Below are positions 5,110 to 5,193 of a stretch of DNA of 5,193 bases, piece after piece. The stretch spans positions 1 to 5,193 of the forward strand of contig JACQEC010000024.1 in the NCBI GenBank assembly GCA_016200765.1. Direction: 5' to 3'. Below the pieces are notes generated by a model. The model saw nothing but the letters and a program-made list of their open reading frames with translations. It was not told the origin of the DNA and searched no databases. Position 1 is the stretch's first letter, and the number at the start of each line of letters is the position of its first letter. A program made the position numbers and the translations under genes. Source of the stretch: Chloroflexota bacterium (GTDB lineage: Bacteria; Chloroflexota; Anaerolineae; JACRMK01).

Positions 5110-5193
5110 TTCGCCCGCCCGCCAAAGGCAGTTCGGGGGCATCGAGCGAGGAGCGGAATCCTGCCCGCTGATCAAGAGACTTTTGAGGGGCCC

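Larger units (their letters stand above)
4875..5193. repeat. 319-bp region bounded by 15-bp near-perfect inverted repeats (possible small mobile or REP-like element)
   Basis: The left arm GGGCTCCTCAAAAGT (4875-4889) is the reverse complement of the right arm ACTTTTGAGGGGCCC (5179-5193) at 14 of 15 positions. Between them lie several hairpins and direct repeats but no convincing ORF. The right arm ends at the last base of the window, so its full length and any target duplication cannot be seen. The short open frames in this stretch cross the repeats and resemble no protein. The 37 bp between the terminator and the left arm show nothing. Confidence 0.5.

Noticed and set aside
4835..5171. Short open frames in the repeat region on both strands
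   Set aside because: They run through hairpins and direct repeats, are Arg/Ala-rich, have no convincing ribosome-binding site and match no known domain.

Overview
The window looks like chromosomal DNA of a bacterium with moderately high GC. Chloroflexota (Anaerolineae-like) is my best guess, from the general look of the peptidase and DUF6941-like proteins and the cytochrome bc gene set. No marker gene here proves it. The host probably makes selenoproteins, because a selenocysteine tRNA gene is present.

Left part (1-1446, minus strand): reading leftwards, a tRNA-Sec(UCA) gene is followed after only 6 nt by a 145-residue DUF6941-like protein. Its end overlaps the start of an M32-family metallocarboxypeptidase by 11 nt, and that gene runs off the left edge. 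With one promoter and no room for a terminator, the three look like a single tRNA-mRNA transcription unit.

Centre (1447-1612): a compact divergent control region. Each direction has a near-consensus housekeeping promoter (TTGACG-N17-TATTCT leftwards, TTGACA-N17-TATGAT rightwards). The -35 boxes lie 13 bp apart among TTGAC/GTCAA repeats. A small hairpin overlaps the Shine-Dalgarno of the first rightward gene.

Right part (1613-4770, plus strand): four genes for a quinol:cytochrome c oxidoreductase. They are a b6-type cytochrome b (four haem-ligand histidines), a separate C-terminal cytochrome b/subunit IV, a Tat-type Rieske iron-sulfur protein, and a membrane-anchored dihaem cytochrome c that probably replaces cytochrome c1/f. 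Quinol would be oxidised at a Qo site between cytochrome b and Rieske. One electron would go through the Rieske cluster to the dihaem c, the other through haems bL and bH. The organisation is b6f-like (split b, 14 residues between the helix D histidines). However, the Cys that holds haem ci in b6f is Gly, and the Qo PEWY motif reads APWY. A strong intrinsic terminator (4794-4837) ends the operon.

Right edge (4838-5193): no convincing gene. It holds nested inverted and direct repeats: two short perfect hairpins, a 136-bp element bounded by 13-bp perfect inverted repeats with two ~56-bp direct copies inside, and an outer 15-bp inverted repeat whose right arm ends at the last base of the window. 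This looks like a small non-autonomous or REP-like element.
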